NCBI RefSeq assembly: GCF_035046505.1
Contig: NC_089821.1
Coordinates: 56,080,256-56,144,255, forward strand
Direction: 5' to 3'
Length of the DNA: 64,000 bases
DNA from: Tiliqua scincoides
Taxonomy: Eukaryota > Chordata > Lepidosauria > Squamata > Scincidae
In this document: positions 22,236-35,345 of the stretch, piece after piece
Layout: every line of letters starts with the position of its first letter
Position numbering within the stretch: the first letter of the stretch is position 1
Position numbers and translations under genes: made by a program
The notes under the pieces: model-generated
What the model was told of the DNA's origin: nothing
The model's input: the letters and a program-made list of their open reading frames with translations, nothing else
Database searches by the model: none

Positions 22236-23220
22236 TATCAATATCCTTCTATAAATACAGTGCCTTAAACTGGATGTATGATTTCAAGTGAGCTCTGACT
22301 AGTGCAGAATAGGCTGGAACTATTATTTCTTGTGATCTGAAATCTATGCCTTTGTTAACACAGCCAAGCATCACATTAGCTATTTTCCTTTTTTTTTCCT
22401 TTTTTCTTTTGGTTCACTAAGGGCATTTGTCCTGGCATGGTATAAGTCCCTAATATGTGAATGGTTCTCTAAGTGGCAAACTCCTTCACATGGAGTATTT
22501 TAAAGCAGCCCCTATCTGTTGATCTTGTTTGTGTTCAGACCTCTACCCTGTCATATCGCTAATTCTTAGTGCCATTCCAGATTCCTGTTCACCTGAAAGT
22601 TCCTGAGCCCCTGTTAACTCCATAAGATAAGCATCAGCTGATAAGATTCTGTCAACAGACTACCCATGTGTGCAAGCAGCAATTCAAGTTTCCATCTTTT
22701 TTATTCTTTTCCAGATTGCAGCCCAAAGATTTACCCCTTATCTTTGCTGTTGAATCAGCAATACTCCTAGTCTGGGTTTTCTCCTTGTCTTCTGTCATTT
22801 TTCCCTCTCCTCCACTTGCCATAAGAAGCAGAGCTCTCTATGTGCTGCATAACAGGCAGGGGAAGCCCAGAAAGCAGGGCCTGGAGGGGAGAAATGAGCA
22901 TCTCCTGTTTCAATGACAGATTTGAAGGTAAAGTAGAATTTCTGCATAGAGTTATAGCCTTAATGTAACATGAGCTACATTGTAGCTCTCAGGTAGCCCT
23001 TAAAGAGACAATGGCCTAGATATTAACATATGTCCCTAAACAAATTTCTCTATTTGCCTTCTGCTGAGTGTGATGCTACTTCTTGACTAGGTCCTGTGAA
23101 AAAAAGTTTCAAAGCAGCTTAGCACTCCTATTAATCACTGTACCAGATCCATGGTTAAATGTCATTGGGAGTCCACCACTTAGTGGCACAGGAAGCCATG
23201 CTGGTGCACGCATCCTTTGA
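22236..23220. other. No gene recognised
   Basis: Unique-looking intronic sequence; a T/C-rich run at 22384-22410 only. Likewise 23570-24380 and 24840-25630 show nothing beyond short simple sequence. Confidence 0.55.
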
Positions 23221-23223
23221 TGT

Positions 23224-23567
23224 CTATAATAATATACAGCATTTATATACCGCCTTTCTTGGTCTTTATTCAAGACTTTATTCAAGGCGGTTTACACAGG
23301 CAGGCTTATTAAATCCATGTAGGGATTTTTACAAATTGAAAGAAGGTTCTCTCTTTCAAGAACCACCACATTCAAGGTGTTACACTCCGATCTGGTTTAA
23401 CATTCTGGCCTCCATCCTCCCACACTCCGAGCAGATGGAACAGCTCAGCTGCAGCTTGCCAGCTGCTTCAAGGTCGCACGGTGCCGGTGGCCTCGAACTG
23501 GCGACCTTGTGGATGTTAATCTTCAGGCAAATGGAGGCTCTACCCTCTAGACCAGACCTCCTGCCCT
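23224..23567 (-). mobile_element. Sauria SINE (tRNA-derived, Bov-B-type tail), near full length
   Basis: In minus orientation the head carries pol III boxes: A-box-like TAGAGGGTAGAGCC and B-box-like GGTCGCCAGTTCGAGGCC, then CACCGGCACCGTGCGACCTT. It continues through GGAGGATGGAGGCCAGAATG and the tail CTTGAATAAAGACCAAGAAA, GGCGGTATATAAATGCTGTA. This matches the Sauria SINE of squamates, which is mobilised by Bov-B LINEs. A 157-codon frame on the opposite strand is a shadow of the SINE. Confidence 0.85.
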
Positions 23568-24391
23568 ATAATGCAGTGCCCACACCCTGTTGTTGCATCA
23601 CTGGAAACAGCAGTCAGGTTGGGGGATATTGATATTGGCATGACTGAAATGTTCCCTTTTCCTTGCTGGTGAACCATCCACACTCCATCTTTCTATTTGG
23701 TAATCTGTTTTACTACAGAAGTGTGGCAAAAGCTGGACTTTGGAATTCTATCTTTTTTTGGTATGGGACTGTACATGCTAATTGTGATTTGAGTCCATGG
23801 ATATGTCCCATGCTCAAGGCAGCAAAACAAAGATTTGCTAATGATGTGTCTATTGTCCACCGGCAGGATCTCATTTAATGCAATCCCTTTCATTTAACTA
23901 GGGCTTTAGGTTAAAGAGCTGAGCGCTTTAAAGATAATCCCCATGAAACTGGAGCTCTAAGAACATAAAGAACAACACTCATTCGTTCAACAGCACTGTC
24001 TTGTATATCTTGTTGCAATTCCAGGGTAGGACAGTTTGGTACTGGGGCGTATCTTCCAAACTGTTATGAACCAAGGGCATAATCCCATGAACAAATCCAT
24101 GCAGTCATAGAATTGTTCAGAGAGAAGGTTATCTAACTCATTACTGGGTTTTGTTTTGTTTTTTTTAATACCCAATAACTTATTGGCAATAAGCCTAACA
24201 GATTAGTTTCTGTTATCTACAAAGTTACTGTATGCCACTAGAGAAGGCAAGACATGCAGAGGCACACCACAGAACAAGCTCAGTAAAGCAGTCCTGGGTT
24301 GGTCAATTCGCAGCAAGGGGAAGATGAAAAAAAAGGGAGAATGAATGAGATATCACCTGCTCCCTGTCCCTGCTGCAACAAGTGTCTAAAG

Positions 24392-24830
24392 CAGGTGCCA
24401 AACATTTTGGCAGGAGGGCCACATCATCTCTCTGACACTGTGTCAGGGGCCAGGGAAAAAAGAATTAATTTACAATTTTAAATTTGAATAAATTTGCATA
24501 AATGAATATATTAGAGATGGAACTTATATGAATGAATGAAGGTCTTGCAGTAGCTCAAGGCCTATAAAAGACCTTGCACAAAGCAAGGCCAGTCTTTCCT
24601 TCCATCACAGATGTGAAACATCAAGTCATGGAGGGAGCCCTTGTCCCACAGCTCAGGTGAGAAGTCAAACAGTTGTCCTCTTGCTGACAGCAGTTGTGTC
24701 GGGCCAGCATGGGTTCCAACAAGTCTCAGGAGGGCCAGAGGCTCATTAGAGACTGGAGGCTCCCAGAGGACCTGATTGAGAGCCCCCGAGGGCCGCAAGT
24801 GGCCCCCGGGCCGGGGTTTGGGCACCCCTG
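24392..24830 (+). mobile_element. hAT-like family A, copy 2
   Basis: Same element as 6885-7326 with a slightly eroded left end (CAGGTGCCAAAC). The right end GTTTGGGCACCCCTG is intact. Duplications GTCTAAAG (24384-24391) and GTCTAGAG (24831-24838) differ at one base. Confidence 0.85.
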
Positions 24831-25634
24831 GTCTAGAGCAAGGGACCTGTTAGCCAATTCGAGTGTGTGGGAATAGCACATGGTACAGTTCTCCCTACTC
24901 CACATCAGCTATTGCTGGTAGGATTGGGGCAGAGTTGAATGCTCCTCTACACCTTCATGTGGAACACTAGCATGGCAGAGACAGGGTTACCTTTTCTGAT
25001 TTCAGGATGGAGGGACAAGGGATTTCAGCTGCGGAGGAAGATTCTCAGTGAAGAAGACAAAAGGGGGATGAACCAATCTGCCTTGGTCAGTTATTTTTTT
25101 CTTTCATGAGAATCTCATTCATTTCATTCCACACTAGGCTATTTTTGGCCTCTCCACAGTTTCTTGGTTCAGCAGCACACAACTAGATGGACACTGAAAA
25201 GAACCAGAATAAAAATGCCACATTATGTGAGATTTTCCACATCTTTCTGCTTGATAGGCTATTACAAATGCTGGCCATGTCAATCCCGTCACATGAATTA
25301 ACCTTGTGATCCCAAATAAATGCTGTGAGGGCAAATTCTAGAAGGGAAGTGTTGTTGTTGTTATTGTTTTCACTCTGGGAGATACTGGGTGTCCTATGAG
25401 GACACTCTGCTAAAAGCAACACGGTCAAGGCTTCCCCATGAATACAGATGTCTAGCGCAAGGAAAGACATGACATGTTTGCACTATGGATGTAAAACCAC
25501 ATTGTTGGAGCTTCCCATAAGGAACTCTGGGTATTATAAGGTTGGGTGCTGAGACTTTCAACAAGGATTCTTGTCAGACTACAAATCTCAGGGTTTCTTG
25601 GGAGTCGGCCATGAGTCTGACTTAGGTCTATAGC

Positions 25635-25904
25635 AAGACTGGCCAAAGACCTCCATCTGTCTGAAGTGACATGCCAAATGCTGACCCTTCCAACCTGAAT
25701 AAGTGATCTGCTCTTCCCACTGTCCAGTGTCCCATCTCAGCACTCTCATCTCCTCCAGATTCCCTTTTCTTTCAATCCAGGGGGTGAAAGGAGAAGGAGG
25801 AGCAGCAGTAGAAGCAAGTAGGCAGACAGAGATGCTCCCCCCCCCCAACAACCTACTGCCTGAAGCAACTGCTTCAGCTGGACTCATGAGCGGGCCAGTC
25901 CTGG
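25635..25904 (+). repeat. Unassigned dispersed repeat, copy 1
   Basis: About 270 bp with ends GACTGGCCAAAGACCTCC and GGGCCAGTCCTGG. It shares GAAGTGACATGCCAAATGCTG and TGAAGCAACTGCTTCAGCTG with copy 2 at 35346. The inverted GGACTGGCC ends suggest a DNA element; no clear target duplication. Confidence 0.5.
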
Positions 25905-25909
25905 TCTGT

Positions 25910-27590
25910 AGTACGACTGTGTCCATGTCCACATTATACTGTATATGCAAAGTTAAAGAACATGGTGTATAGCTGAAGTAGATACTTTGGGGTCCTGAAT
26001 CTGATTTGGTTTCATGCTCGGGTGCACAATAAAAAGAACTGTCAGTGGAAAACTTGGTGACTCAGCTCCATTTAGATAACGGAGAGACCAGCTACTTGTT
26101 CATGTGTCAATGTTTCTGAGGCTTGTGGGGGATCAAACAGTGTTTGTAAACTGCTGAGAGATTGCTATGCGGAAGCTGCTATCAAATAGCAAATAATTGA
26201 GATGATCAAGACATGAATGAAAGCCTATGCAGAACGTCCTGGAGTTCCCCTCTAACAGAGTTGAGTGTGATAATGAAACAATCCCATTGTAGTTGCTAGT
26301 GCGACATGGTTTTGCAGTGACCAAGCTGTGCTGTGTTAGTCCCAGGAGTTAAAGAGACCCCAAGTTAAGCAGAGCAATACCTTTTAGGAGTTGCCTGTGT
26401 GGAAGTGGCTGTCTTTCCAGGCACAGCTTCAGTGTTGAGCACCACCAGCCACATGCTTGCCTGCCACAAAAAGTCTTGCGCTCAACAGCTATGGTAGGCC
26501 CAATTTGGAAAAAGCCTCAAAGAATGCAAACAGAAAGAGAGGGCGGGAGGGAACAATAGTAAAAGGTTTGTTTTATTTTTTTTAAAAACCCTCTAGTGTT
26601 GCACAGGCTTGCTGGTATGGCGCTATTTGTAAAATAAAAATTCTTTCAGAGCTCTTATAAGCCAAGTTATTGCAAAGTGACTCTGTTTTGGGTCTGTGAC
26701 AAACTGGGGTAAAGAAAAATGCATATTTGTGACCATTGTCCAGGCAGTCAGGAAACCTCACTGTAAATATTTTCATAGCAAGTCTGAACAGCTTTGTGGG
26801 GCCTGGGCGATCTGAATCTGTTTGTTCCCTATAGATATAGAACGGGAACAAAGGCATGAGAGGGAAAAGGAGTGGAGAATTTTGATTTCAGGGCATATAT
26901 TTCACACCCTGCAGACACTTCCTTCCTCTCTTTGCTCCTTCTTTCACATTCTTTTACCTGCTACCACAACCGCAAGCCAGCAAAACCATCCGTCTTTGGA
27001 ACTCCAGTGTGAATTCCTGGTGTTTGGAGGTCAAGCTCTCCTCCCCCAACACATGAAGCAACACAGGACATGTCGAATATCTGAGAGGTTCCTATTAATT
27101 GCATGAGGGACAAACCCTCTCAAGAAAGGATGTCGGTTTTTGAGAATGGATGGTGAGAAGAAAAACAATTTTAAAAGACTCCCCAAAAGAGTGAGAAATT
27201 AGGCCCAAGCAGGGCTGGATTGACAGTAATATTTTTATTTCTTTTATCATCAAATCCACTTTCATCAGATAGCCAGCGAGAGGTAAGTATAAATGCCCAG
27301 AAGTGAGGGGGCGAAGTGAGCCTCCAAGAGCAGAGACCCACAACCTGGCCACTACCATCGAAAAGACCCCTTACCTCCCAACAGAACCTCTGACAACAAA
27401 GGAACATGAAACAAGATAATGAAGAGGAAGGGGAGAGCAGGGGAGGTTGGGGGGCTGGAGGGGCTGGAGCTCAGTGACAACAGTGTGGGCCACGATGTTG
27501 CCTATCCTCATTTTTCCAGCCTGACTATACAAACCTGATGCCCCAGAGCCTCAAGTCAGTAACTGCTGAAGAATGGTACATTCACCCATT
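25910..27590. other. No gene recognised
   Basis: Intronic sequence with no identified transposon ends. Frames of up to 94 codons have no conserved pattern. Confidence 0.55.
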
Positions 27591-27598
27591 GATAAGAG

Positions 27599-27630
27599 CT
27601 ATTCATTCATTCATTCATTCATGGACACAT
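27599..27630. repeat. (CATT)n microsatellite and short AACACCCT repeats
   Basis: Five to six ATTC units followed by degenerate GAACACCCTAGAATA-type direct repeats up to 27698, immediately left of the hAT-like element at 27704. Confidence 0.8.
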
Positions 27631-27738
27631 ATCCATGAATGAATACCCTAGAACACCCTAGAATATCCATGAACACCCTTGAACACCCTAGAATACACTA
27701 CTGCAGTGTTTTGCAAACTGTGGGTTAGGACCCACTAG

Positions 27739-28697
27739 TAGTAGTTGGCAACCTTCAGTCTCGAAAGACTATGGTATCGCGCTCTGAAAGGTGGTTCTGG
27801 AACAGCGTCTAGTGTGGCTGAAAAGGCCAATTCAGGAGTGACAATCCCTTCCACAACGGGAGCAAGTGCAGTCTGTCCCTGGTCTGTCTCCCTGGCTATG
27901 GGCCTTCCTTCTTTGCCTCTTAGCCTCAGACTGTTGGCCAAGTGTCTCTTCAAACTGGGAAAGGCCATGTTGCACAGCCTGCCTCCAAGCGGGCCGCTCA
28001 GAGGCCAGGGTTTCCCACTTGTTGAGGTTCACTCCTAAGGCCTTCAGATCCCTCTTGCAGATGTCCTTGTATCGCAGCTGTGGTCTACCTGTAGGGCGCT
28101 TTCCTTGCACGAGTTCTCCATAGAGGAGATCCTTTGGGATCCGGCCATCATCCATTCTCACGACATGACCGAGCCAACGCAGGCGTCTCTGTTTCAGTAG
28201 TGCATACATGCTAGGGATTCCAGCACGTTCCAAGACTGTGTTGTTTGGAACTTTGTCCTGCCAGGTGATGCCGAGAATACGTCGGAGGCAGCGCATGTGG
28301 AAAGCATTCAGTTTTCTCTCCTGTTGTGAGTGAAAAGTCCATGACTCGCTGCAGTACAGAAGTGTACTCAGGACGAAAGCTCTGTAGATCTGGATCTTGG
28401 TATGTTCCGTCAGCTTCTTGTTGGACCAGACTCTCTTTGTGAGTCTGGAAAACGTGGTAGCTGCTTTACCGATGCGTTTGTTTAGCTCGGTATCGAGAGA
28501 AAGAGTGTCGGAGATCGTTGAGCCAAGGTACACAAAGTCATGGACAACTTCCAGTTCATGTGCAGAGATTGTAATGCAGGGAGGTGAGTCCTGAACCATG
28601 ACCTGTGTTTTCTTCAGGCTGATTGTCAGTCCAAAATCTTGGCAGGCCTTGCTAAAACGATCTATGAGCTGCTGGAGATCTTTGGCAGAGTGGGTAG
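27739..28697 (-). mobile_element. LINE (non-LTR retrotransposon), 5'-truncated, RT C-terminus still open
   Basis: A 959-bp insert in minus orientation. The frame is open for about 285 codons, from about 28690 to 27832. It encodes the end of the reverse-transcriptase palm (QDFGLTISLKKTQVM), then FVYLGSTIS, a thumb-like LRWLGHVVRMDDGRIPKDLL block and GKRPTGRPQLRYKD. A C-terminal Cys-rich motif CSRCGRDC follows. A TGA replaces the CGA (Arg) found at this codon in sister copies, a likely CpG decay, so the final zinc-finger residues are cut off. The 3' end is the shared family tail GACTGAAGGTTGCCAAC. Flanking 17-18-nt copies of TGGG(T)TAGGACCCACTAG (27721-27738 and 28698-28714) are target duplications within an older hAT-like element. 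I cannot assign the clade with certainty. Low decay suggests relatively recent insertion. Confidence 0.85.
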
Positions 28698-28861
28698 TGG
28701 GTAGGACCCACTAGGTGGGTGCAAATCAATTTCAGGTGGGTCCCCACACATTTCAATGTGTATTTTATTTTTTATATGTTAGACTTGATGCTACCATGGT
28801 ATGTGACTGCATTTGGACAAATGTTACAGATGTGTACTTTTAACAGGCTACTATGTGTATA

Positions 28862-29303
28862 CAGGTGGTCCCTCGTTATTCATAAGGGTTCCATTCCTGG
28901 AACCCATGCGAATACAAATTTCAAATGCAAAATTCAGGGTCTACCCAGGTCCATACACGACCGGAGCCTTCCTCCAGTCATGTCCAGAGCGGTTCTGAGG
29001 CCTGTGGAGGTAACGCACAGCCTCCACGGATCTCAAAATGGCCTCCAGAGGTCCTAGAAGGGCATTTCCAGCTTTTGGGCAAAAACCAGAGGTGCCTCTC
29101 TAGGACCTCCAAAGGACTTTTTGAGGCTCGTGAAGGCTGCGCACGGCCTTCATGGGCCTTGGAAGTGCCTCTGGAGGCAACTGGAGCTACTGTCGCCTCT
29201 GGAGGGCTCAGGTGAAGCTAAGTCTGGCTCCACACAGGTCCTGGGGACCCACATTGAGCCAGATTCACAGACAGAAATTCTGCAAATAAACAAGCTCCAC
29301 CTG
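28862..29303 (+). mobile_element. Tigger/pogo-like non-autonomous DNA element
   Basis: 442 bp beginning CAGGTGGTCCCTCGTTATTC and ending CAAGCTCCACCTG, flanked by TA on both sides (28860-28861, 29304-29305). The start resembles the Tigger-type consensus CAG-TGGTCCCTCG-TATCC of the Tc1/mariner superfamily. It sits inside the family C hAT-like element at 27704-29653. No transposase frame is seen. Confidence 0.65.
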
Positions 29304-30439
29304 TACTTTTATAAAGATAATCAATGGGACTTACTCCTGGATAAGTATGGATAGGAATGCAGCCTTTGGGAGGTTTGGGGAACTTTTTTTAAACAGATCA
29401 GCAACTGCTTGTGAGGGTTAAGAGGGTTCTTCTTGAGATTAAATAAATTTTTAAACTTATAGTTATTGTAAACTTTTAATTTGTTTACTTTGATTTGATT
29501 TTGTCATGTGGAGATGTTAAAAATTTTCCTGTTTGATGATGTCACTTCCAGCCATGACATCATGTCCAGGTTAATGACATCACTTCCAGTTGGTCCTGAC
29601 AGATTGTCATCCTAAAAAGTGGTTTCCAGTGCTAAAAAGTTTGAGAACCACTGCACTACTGCATATTATATATGGTGGGATAAAAAATGGTTGCACATGC
29701 AGTGAAAGAAACAGAGAAAATTTCCATCCATTTTTGTCAGGCTTAAGCTATTCCAACTGAACAAAAGGGTGTCTGAAATCCATTAAAGATTATCGAAGCC
29801 ACATAAAAGTGATCTTGTCAACAAGGTCTCAAACAGGCAAGAACAATGTGGGAGATAGGAGAGTACTATTTTCTTGCTAAAAAGCAGAAACTACTTGTTA
29901 GCAGATACAGCAAAGCAGCCCAAAGTAGTGTTTTCTGAAATGAATTTTCTCCCTTCCAAGAGAGCCTGGAGCTGGGGCTGTGGAGGGCTTGTCAGCAAGC
30001 TGTAATTTTTCCACAGAGCTCCAGAGCATCCACCACATTCTCTGGCTGTAATGGAAACTCCATCTGTGGGACAAGGGCTGTCTCTCCTCTCTCTCCCCCA
30101 CCCCAAGCATGAAGAAGGGAAATATAATATTTTCCATACTGCCTGGAGTGTGACTGATAAAAGGAATCACACGTATTGGGTGTTCCGCAGAAGCAAAACT
30201 CATTGCCAAACTATGGATCACAGCAAATCTTGGTGCATCAAAATCCCAAAGTGAACCTCCAGGCCACACTTAAAGGGTCATCATCGACCTAGTCATAAAA
30301 TCAAGAAGATGCACCGATGTGTATAAAAGGATGACTGAGTGGTTCTCTTCATCACAGCCACACAGTCAAATCTTTACGTACATTCACAATTTATATAATT
30401 GCTTACCACTGACTCATGGAGGAATATACATGTAAATCA

Positions 30440-30648
30440 TGTTGTTGTTGGCAACCTTCAGTCTCGAAAGACTATGGTATTGCGCTCTGAAAGGTGGTTC
30501 TGGAACAGCATCTAGTGTGGCTGAAAAGGCCAATCCGGGAGTGACAATCCCTTCCACACTGGGAGCAAGTGCAGTCTGTCCCTGGTCTGTCTTCCTGGCT
30601 ATGGGCCTTCCTTCTTTGCCTCTTAGCCTCAGACTGTTGGCCAAGTGA
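30440..30648 (-). mobile_element. LINE 3' end fragment, same family
   Basis: About 210 bp in minus orientation. It starts at the right with the SLRLRGKEGRP region and ends at the left with the family tail and a GTT(GTT) run (TTGTTGTTGGCAACC on the plus strand). It is nearly identical to the 27739 copy over the shared part, including the Cys-rich coding end. The (AAC)n at the 3' end is the usual tail repeat of this family here. Confidence 0.8.
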
Positions 30649-30649
30649 G

Positions 30650-31121
30650 ACACAAAAAGTGCAAAGTTCTAATGACTCCAAAGTGTAAAGTGATTGAGAT
30701 GATACGATTTTCTCCTTCAGACTATCTCTAGTAAGAATATATCATGAACTGAAATGATACAATAAACTTACTGGATATTACAAGATCTCTTTCTATATGA
30801 TCCAGCCCCCAACATGCCATCCTGATTTGCCCCATATAATGCATACTAATCACTCCCCTTGTGAAAACAGTATTTGTGCTTGTGCTAGGGAGCACTGTTG
30901 TGGTCAGGGCAAGATCTGCAGCATCCCACAGACTCGGGTCCTATAAGAGACACTGCATCCCCAGTGGTCCTTGAAACATACTGTGCCTCTCCCCACACAC
31001 ACTCTACCCATCTATTAGTTGCTTTCTGCATGTCTAAGATGGGAGGGAGGCTTTGTTTCCCCCCCACTGCTGTTGCTCTTGAATGTATAGTAGTGTCCTT
31101 CCCCTTGCTCCTTCCCTTTAG

Positions 31122-31183
<62 letters not shown>

Positions 31184-34170
31184 CACACAACAGGACTAGA
31201 GTGACAGCCATAACCTTGAGAGCCTTCCTTGTTTATCGCAGTCAGTTGCCCTGTACCTACTTGTCCTAATCAGAGCCATTTTAGTGTGATGTTAAGACTC
31301 ATGAACAAGAGGAGATTGATCGGTGTTTACACTGGTCCTGAACTCAGCTGCCCCCACTCTTTTCCTCTCTTTTCATCCATGCAGGTATGGATACCTGTGG
31401 ATCCCAAACAGTCAGGGATAAAACTGACCTATATAAGGTAACAAATTGCTGGTAATTCTTTGGCTGAACTATAGACTAGGCATTTATTTAACAACAGCAA
31501 AAAAAAATTACGCTGTGGTACATACTGGGATGCTGGACTAATCATCACTTAAAATTTGCCAATAAGTTCTTCTCTCTTCTCTAGACTGCAGCAAGTACCT
31601 GCCTCAAGGTCATTGGTTTTCCTTCCTAAGCCCACTTCAGTCCTTAAAGTTCTTTAATTCCTGTTTTACTGTAGTGTCACAAGCTCCTCAACATGTATGT
31701 TTTGCATACTGTGGAGGAACTTTCAGATTTATAGACATCTTGCCTCCTTCACTGTCCCCCACACTGTGTGCAGAATATCACATAGACCCGTACATTCCAC
31801 CCATGTGACAGACCCACCCTTTTTGTGGCAGAAAATGTGCATTTGTACCTGCAGTGTAACATTCTACCAAAATGGGGAAAGTACACAAGCCCAAATTTGC
31901 TCCCTTATTCCATTGACTGTGGATCCTAAGTGCTGAGAAACACTGCAACCAGTTTTGGAGTAGTATAAAACCAACGAAGGGCAGGAGGGTGGGATATCCC
32001 CCCAGAACTTCATTGACCTTGGTAACTGGAATGAGGTGGGGGGGCGGAGGAACAGTGTGCCATTCTCCTCTCTCCAAAAATGTGTGTGAATGCTCAACAT
32101 GCTTTTGCTGCTCTGCCCATGTGAAGACAGGTGAAGGATGAGAGAAGGAACTAGCAGCCACAAATGTGAAGAACTTTGCTTGCCACACCTTCTGTTTATT
32201 GTGCAATAAATGTGCATTTTGGTTTTCCTTCCACCAGATCCTGGCATCTTCCCTCCAGTTTGTGTTTCTGTCATGAGGATTTCATATTTCCAAGATCCTG
32301 TTGCTGAGGAGAACGCTTGTGCACTCATTCCTATGATCTTTTCCGTGAGGAATGTAGTTGCGTGATTTTCACAGGCCTCTATTGACAATTATTTGCGATG
32401 TAATTAAGGAGGACTGACGGAATTTTCTTGCCCTATCCTGACAAGAGAACATGAGAAATCTGCTGTGCTAGTTCTTGTATGAATGATTAATGACCAAATA
32501 TTAGTAATAAAATATAAATTAATTGTTGTCAGCTGGTGTTATTAGTGATCTAATTAAGGACCGAAATTAGTGGAGGCTCTCTACTTAGCTCATGATTCTT
32601 TCCTGATTAAGCAAGTTTGGCTTCCTAGCACTAGAACACAGGCAGAGTTCCGGTGTATTTTATATGCCTTTATATTGCTGCTTTTAAAGAGAGAAATGAT
32701 GACATTGCAAACGCAGCTCCTTTTCACAGTCTCATAGAGACGAAATTATTTTTCTTCACTTTTAGTAGCCTGCGGTCTTCTTAGGGGCTTTTTTCTTGTG
32801 TGGGAAGAGGGGCCAGGTAGGGGAGTGTTTGTTTGCCCCTTTTTGCCCCTATTTTTCATTGCATCAAATCTCCAGAGAGTCTCCTGCAATTCTGCCCCTT
32901 GTGCTCAAGACAGCTCCAACTACTGAAGCCCAGGATTAAGATGCTCAGGCGACTGCCTTGCACATCTGGTGTATATTAAGATGGATACACTGACAAAGAA
33001 AATATACTCCAATTTGAAGTAAGAAAGGGGTTAACCCCTTCACTTCTGAGCTGGAAATGGCATGTAGTAGGGAAACAATCATGCTCTTGTAGCCAAAGCA
33101 CTGGACAGGGAATGAGAAAACCAGAGTTCAAGTTCGATTTGCATCGCAAAACTGAAGTAATTCCACTGAACATAATATCTCAATAATCTCATACTCCCAA
33201 GTACTGTATCTAAATTAATTTATGGCTATTTAGCAGAATACAGAAAAATCAGATCTTCACGTTTCAACCAGTTGACTCAAAGGACTCTTCCTCCAAATGC
33301 AAATATTCCATGCCTGTTGGGAAATAGAGCTTGCCCCATCTTCTCTGCAATATTGGAAGGACAACTGCATTTTTAACACTAGTGATAAAACACACGCCTG
33401 GAAGCTTCAACTGGCTGAGGCTCACTGGCATGAATTTTCAAACCCACACGTAGCTTTCCAGATATTACAGAAAGGAGGTAGTAGTTGACTCATGATGAAA
33501 ATGCAGGGACCTGACTTTCTTGCTAGAAAGTGTGAAGTGTCCCTGAATCATGCACAAAGCCTTCTATGGGATGGCAGCTGACCAGCTGAAGGTTGGGTGC
33601 AATCAGAGCAAACTGTTGTAGGCTTTTTTTGGGTATCTGTATCTGTTCTATTTGACAGGCAAAGTTAAATGAGCATCTAATTAAAATGGTTATCATAAGC
33701 TCAGTGGCTCGTCTTCTCCATCTGAATGGGGTGGTAAACCTTCACCGAGCATGCCAAGTCTGTTTTTGCAAGGCTAATTTGCACAATTAGCCATTTTAGG
33801 CATCACCATATCACCCTGAGCTGACTTTTCCTTTAATTTTGGTGCTGCTATCTATTGACACACCAGTGTGCAATGAGATGATTGCTGGCTACATTCAATC
33901 AAGTTGTTTGCCCAATTGTATTGCAAGGAAGGTCCAGCAGAACATGTGTTTTAACAACGCTGGCTGGTGCAAAAGCACTGTAAAGCCCTCTGTGGCACAC
34001 TGGCAAGAAGATTGGAGCCTTGCCATGCATACTGGCAGATGTTGGAAGGCCTGCTGCAACAGATATGGCCAGTGCAGGGGGTTATACAGCAGAGAGTGGG
34101 TAGAACAAGGGAGGAGTGGACAGAACAGGGCAGTGACGGGACAGGGAGGAGGGCTTACCCTGAGGGGCTT
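30650..34170. other. No gene recognised; unusually repeat-poor stretch
   Basis: Apart from the (GT)n array at 31124 no mobile element was recognised in about 3.5 kb. This contrasts with the flanks, and 32360-33300 in particular is AT-rich and unique-looking. It could hold conserved regulatory DNA of the LSP1 intron, but no motif cluster stands out. Confidence 0.5.
31124..31180. repeat. (GT)n microsatellite
   Basis: About 28 uninterrupted GT units. Frames reading through it give only poly Cys-Val or His-Thr. Confidence 0.98.
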
Positions 34171-34179
34171 ACCCTCAAG

Positions 34180-34442
34180 CAGTGGGATTGCTAAGGGGGC
34201 AATTGTTCCAGGTTCCACACTACTGGGGGCATCACTGTGACTCAGAATGCCCCCAGAGACTTTAAATGGGGACTTCTGATTTTGCAAAAACCTGAAGTCC
34301 CTGTTTAAAGGATTCAGGGGGGTATTCTGAGGTGGGGTGTGATGTCACTCCTGGAAGTGTGGTGGCATTACACACTTATGTATGTGGAGGGAGCATAATC
34401 TTGAAGTTTGCCCTGGTGCCACAGTGGCTAGCTACACCACTG
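34180..34442 (+). mobile_element. Short relative of the CAGTGGCATAGCTA hAT-like family
   Basis: 263 bp with ends CAGTGGGATTGCTAAGGGGG and GGCTAGCTACACCACTG, like 21555-22227. The flanking 8-mers match poorly, so the boundaries are approximate. Confidence 0.5.
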
Positions 34443-35345
34443 CCTTGAGGAGATTCCAGTAGCCAAAAATCCCCCCACTGGGATGCAGTAGAAGCCAAAC
34501 CAGTGCAGCTGCATTCACTGCAATTAGCCCAATTAGGTAGGATTGGGCTGCCTGAATATTTTTCCCCAAATGCAGCCAGCATTGGGCCAGTGAGACTAGT
34601 TCACACAGTATGGTTTTTCAAAAGTACATGTACTGTTAAATGTAAAGCTTGAATGTGGCCTTTGAAAACATGTCACATCAGGTATACTTGTCAGGTAGAC
34701 TTTGATGAATGCACATTCAAAAGAAGCCCAGGTCTGTTGCTGTGCAATACATGAAATGGCACTAAGAGTTGTATGGATGTGGGAGACCCAGGTACAGATC
34801 TGTATCCATCCACAGGCAATCAAACTCTGCCTATCAAACTATCACACTCGGTTGTGAGAATCAGGTGTAGTTTATATACATTGAAAAAGTTGGTAGAAAT
34901 GCCATTTACTAGCATGGAGTGTTACAATTCTGCCACATGTGGCAAGTCATATAGTCATAAAACTGTTCCACTAGGCCAAGTTGCCAGGAAACATCAATTC
35001 ATAGTGACCACCACATTAAAAGACCTGCCAATCAGAGCGCAGCTGTTGCTTCTGGAGTTAAGTGTCAATACTAAGAATGTGTATAAGTTGTTTAGATTAT
35101 AGGGTGTTCTCCCACCCCCCGGTACATGTAGGATGTTAATATAATGTTCTACATGTTTATGTTTATCTGGGGATTCATGGTACTACATACTTTCCTTTAC
35201 TCACATTTAATGTATTGTTATCCAGATATTAATCTAATTGGTTGATCAGATATGGCTCCCCATGTATGTTAGAAACTATCAGATAAACATACTGAACATA
35301 CAGTATGCTCCATGGGCTGCACCCACTTTTTTGTGCATAGACAGT

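Larger units (their letters stand above)
27704..29653 (-). mobile_element. hAT-like family C, copy 2, with two nested inserts
   Basis: Reverse orientation: CAGTGGTTCTCAAACTTTTT at the right end and CAGTGTTTTGCAAACTG at the left, with a perfect duplication CACTACTG (27696-27703, 29654-29661). It was later hit by the LINE (27739-28697) and by a Tigger-like element (28862-29303). After removal of both, the host element resembles the copies at 2714 and 44315. Confidence 0.85.

Noticed and set aside
23159-23632. A 157-codon plus-strand reading frame
   Set aside because: It is antisense to a near full-length Sauria SINE.
30885-31269. Frames of 108-123 codons around 31124-31180
   Set aside because: They read through the (GT)n microsatellite.
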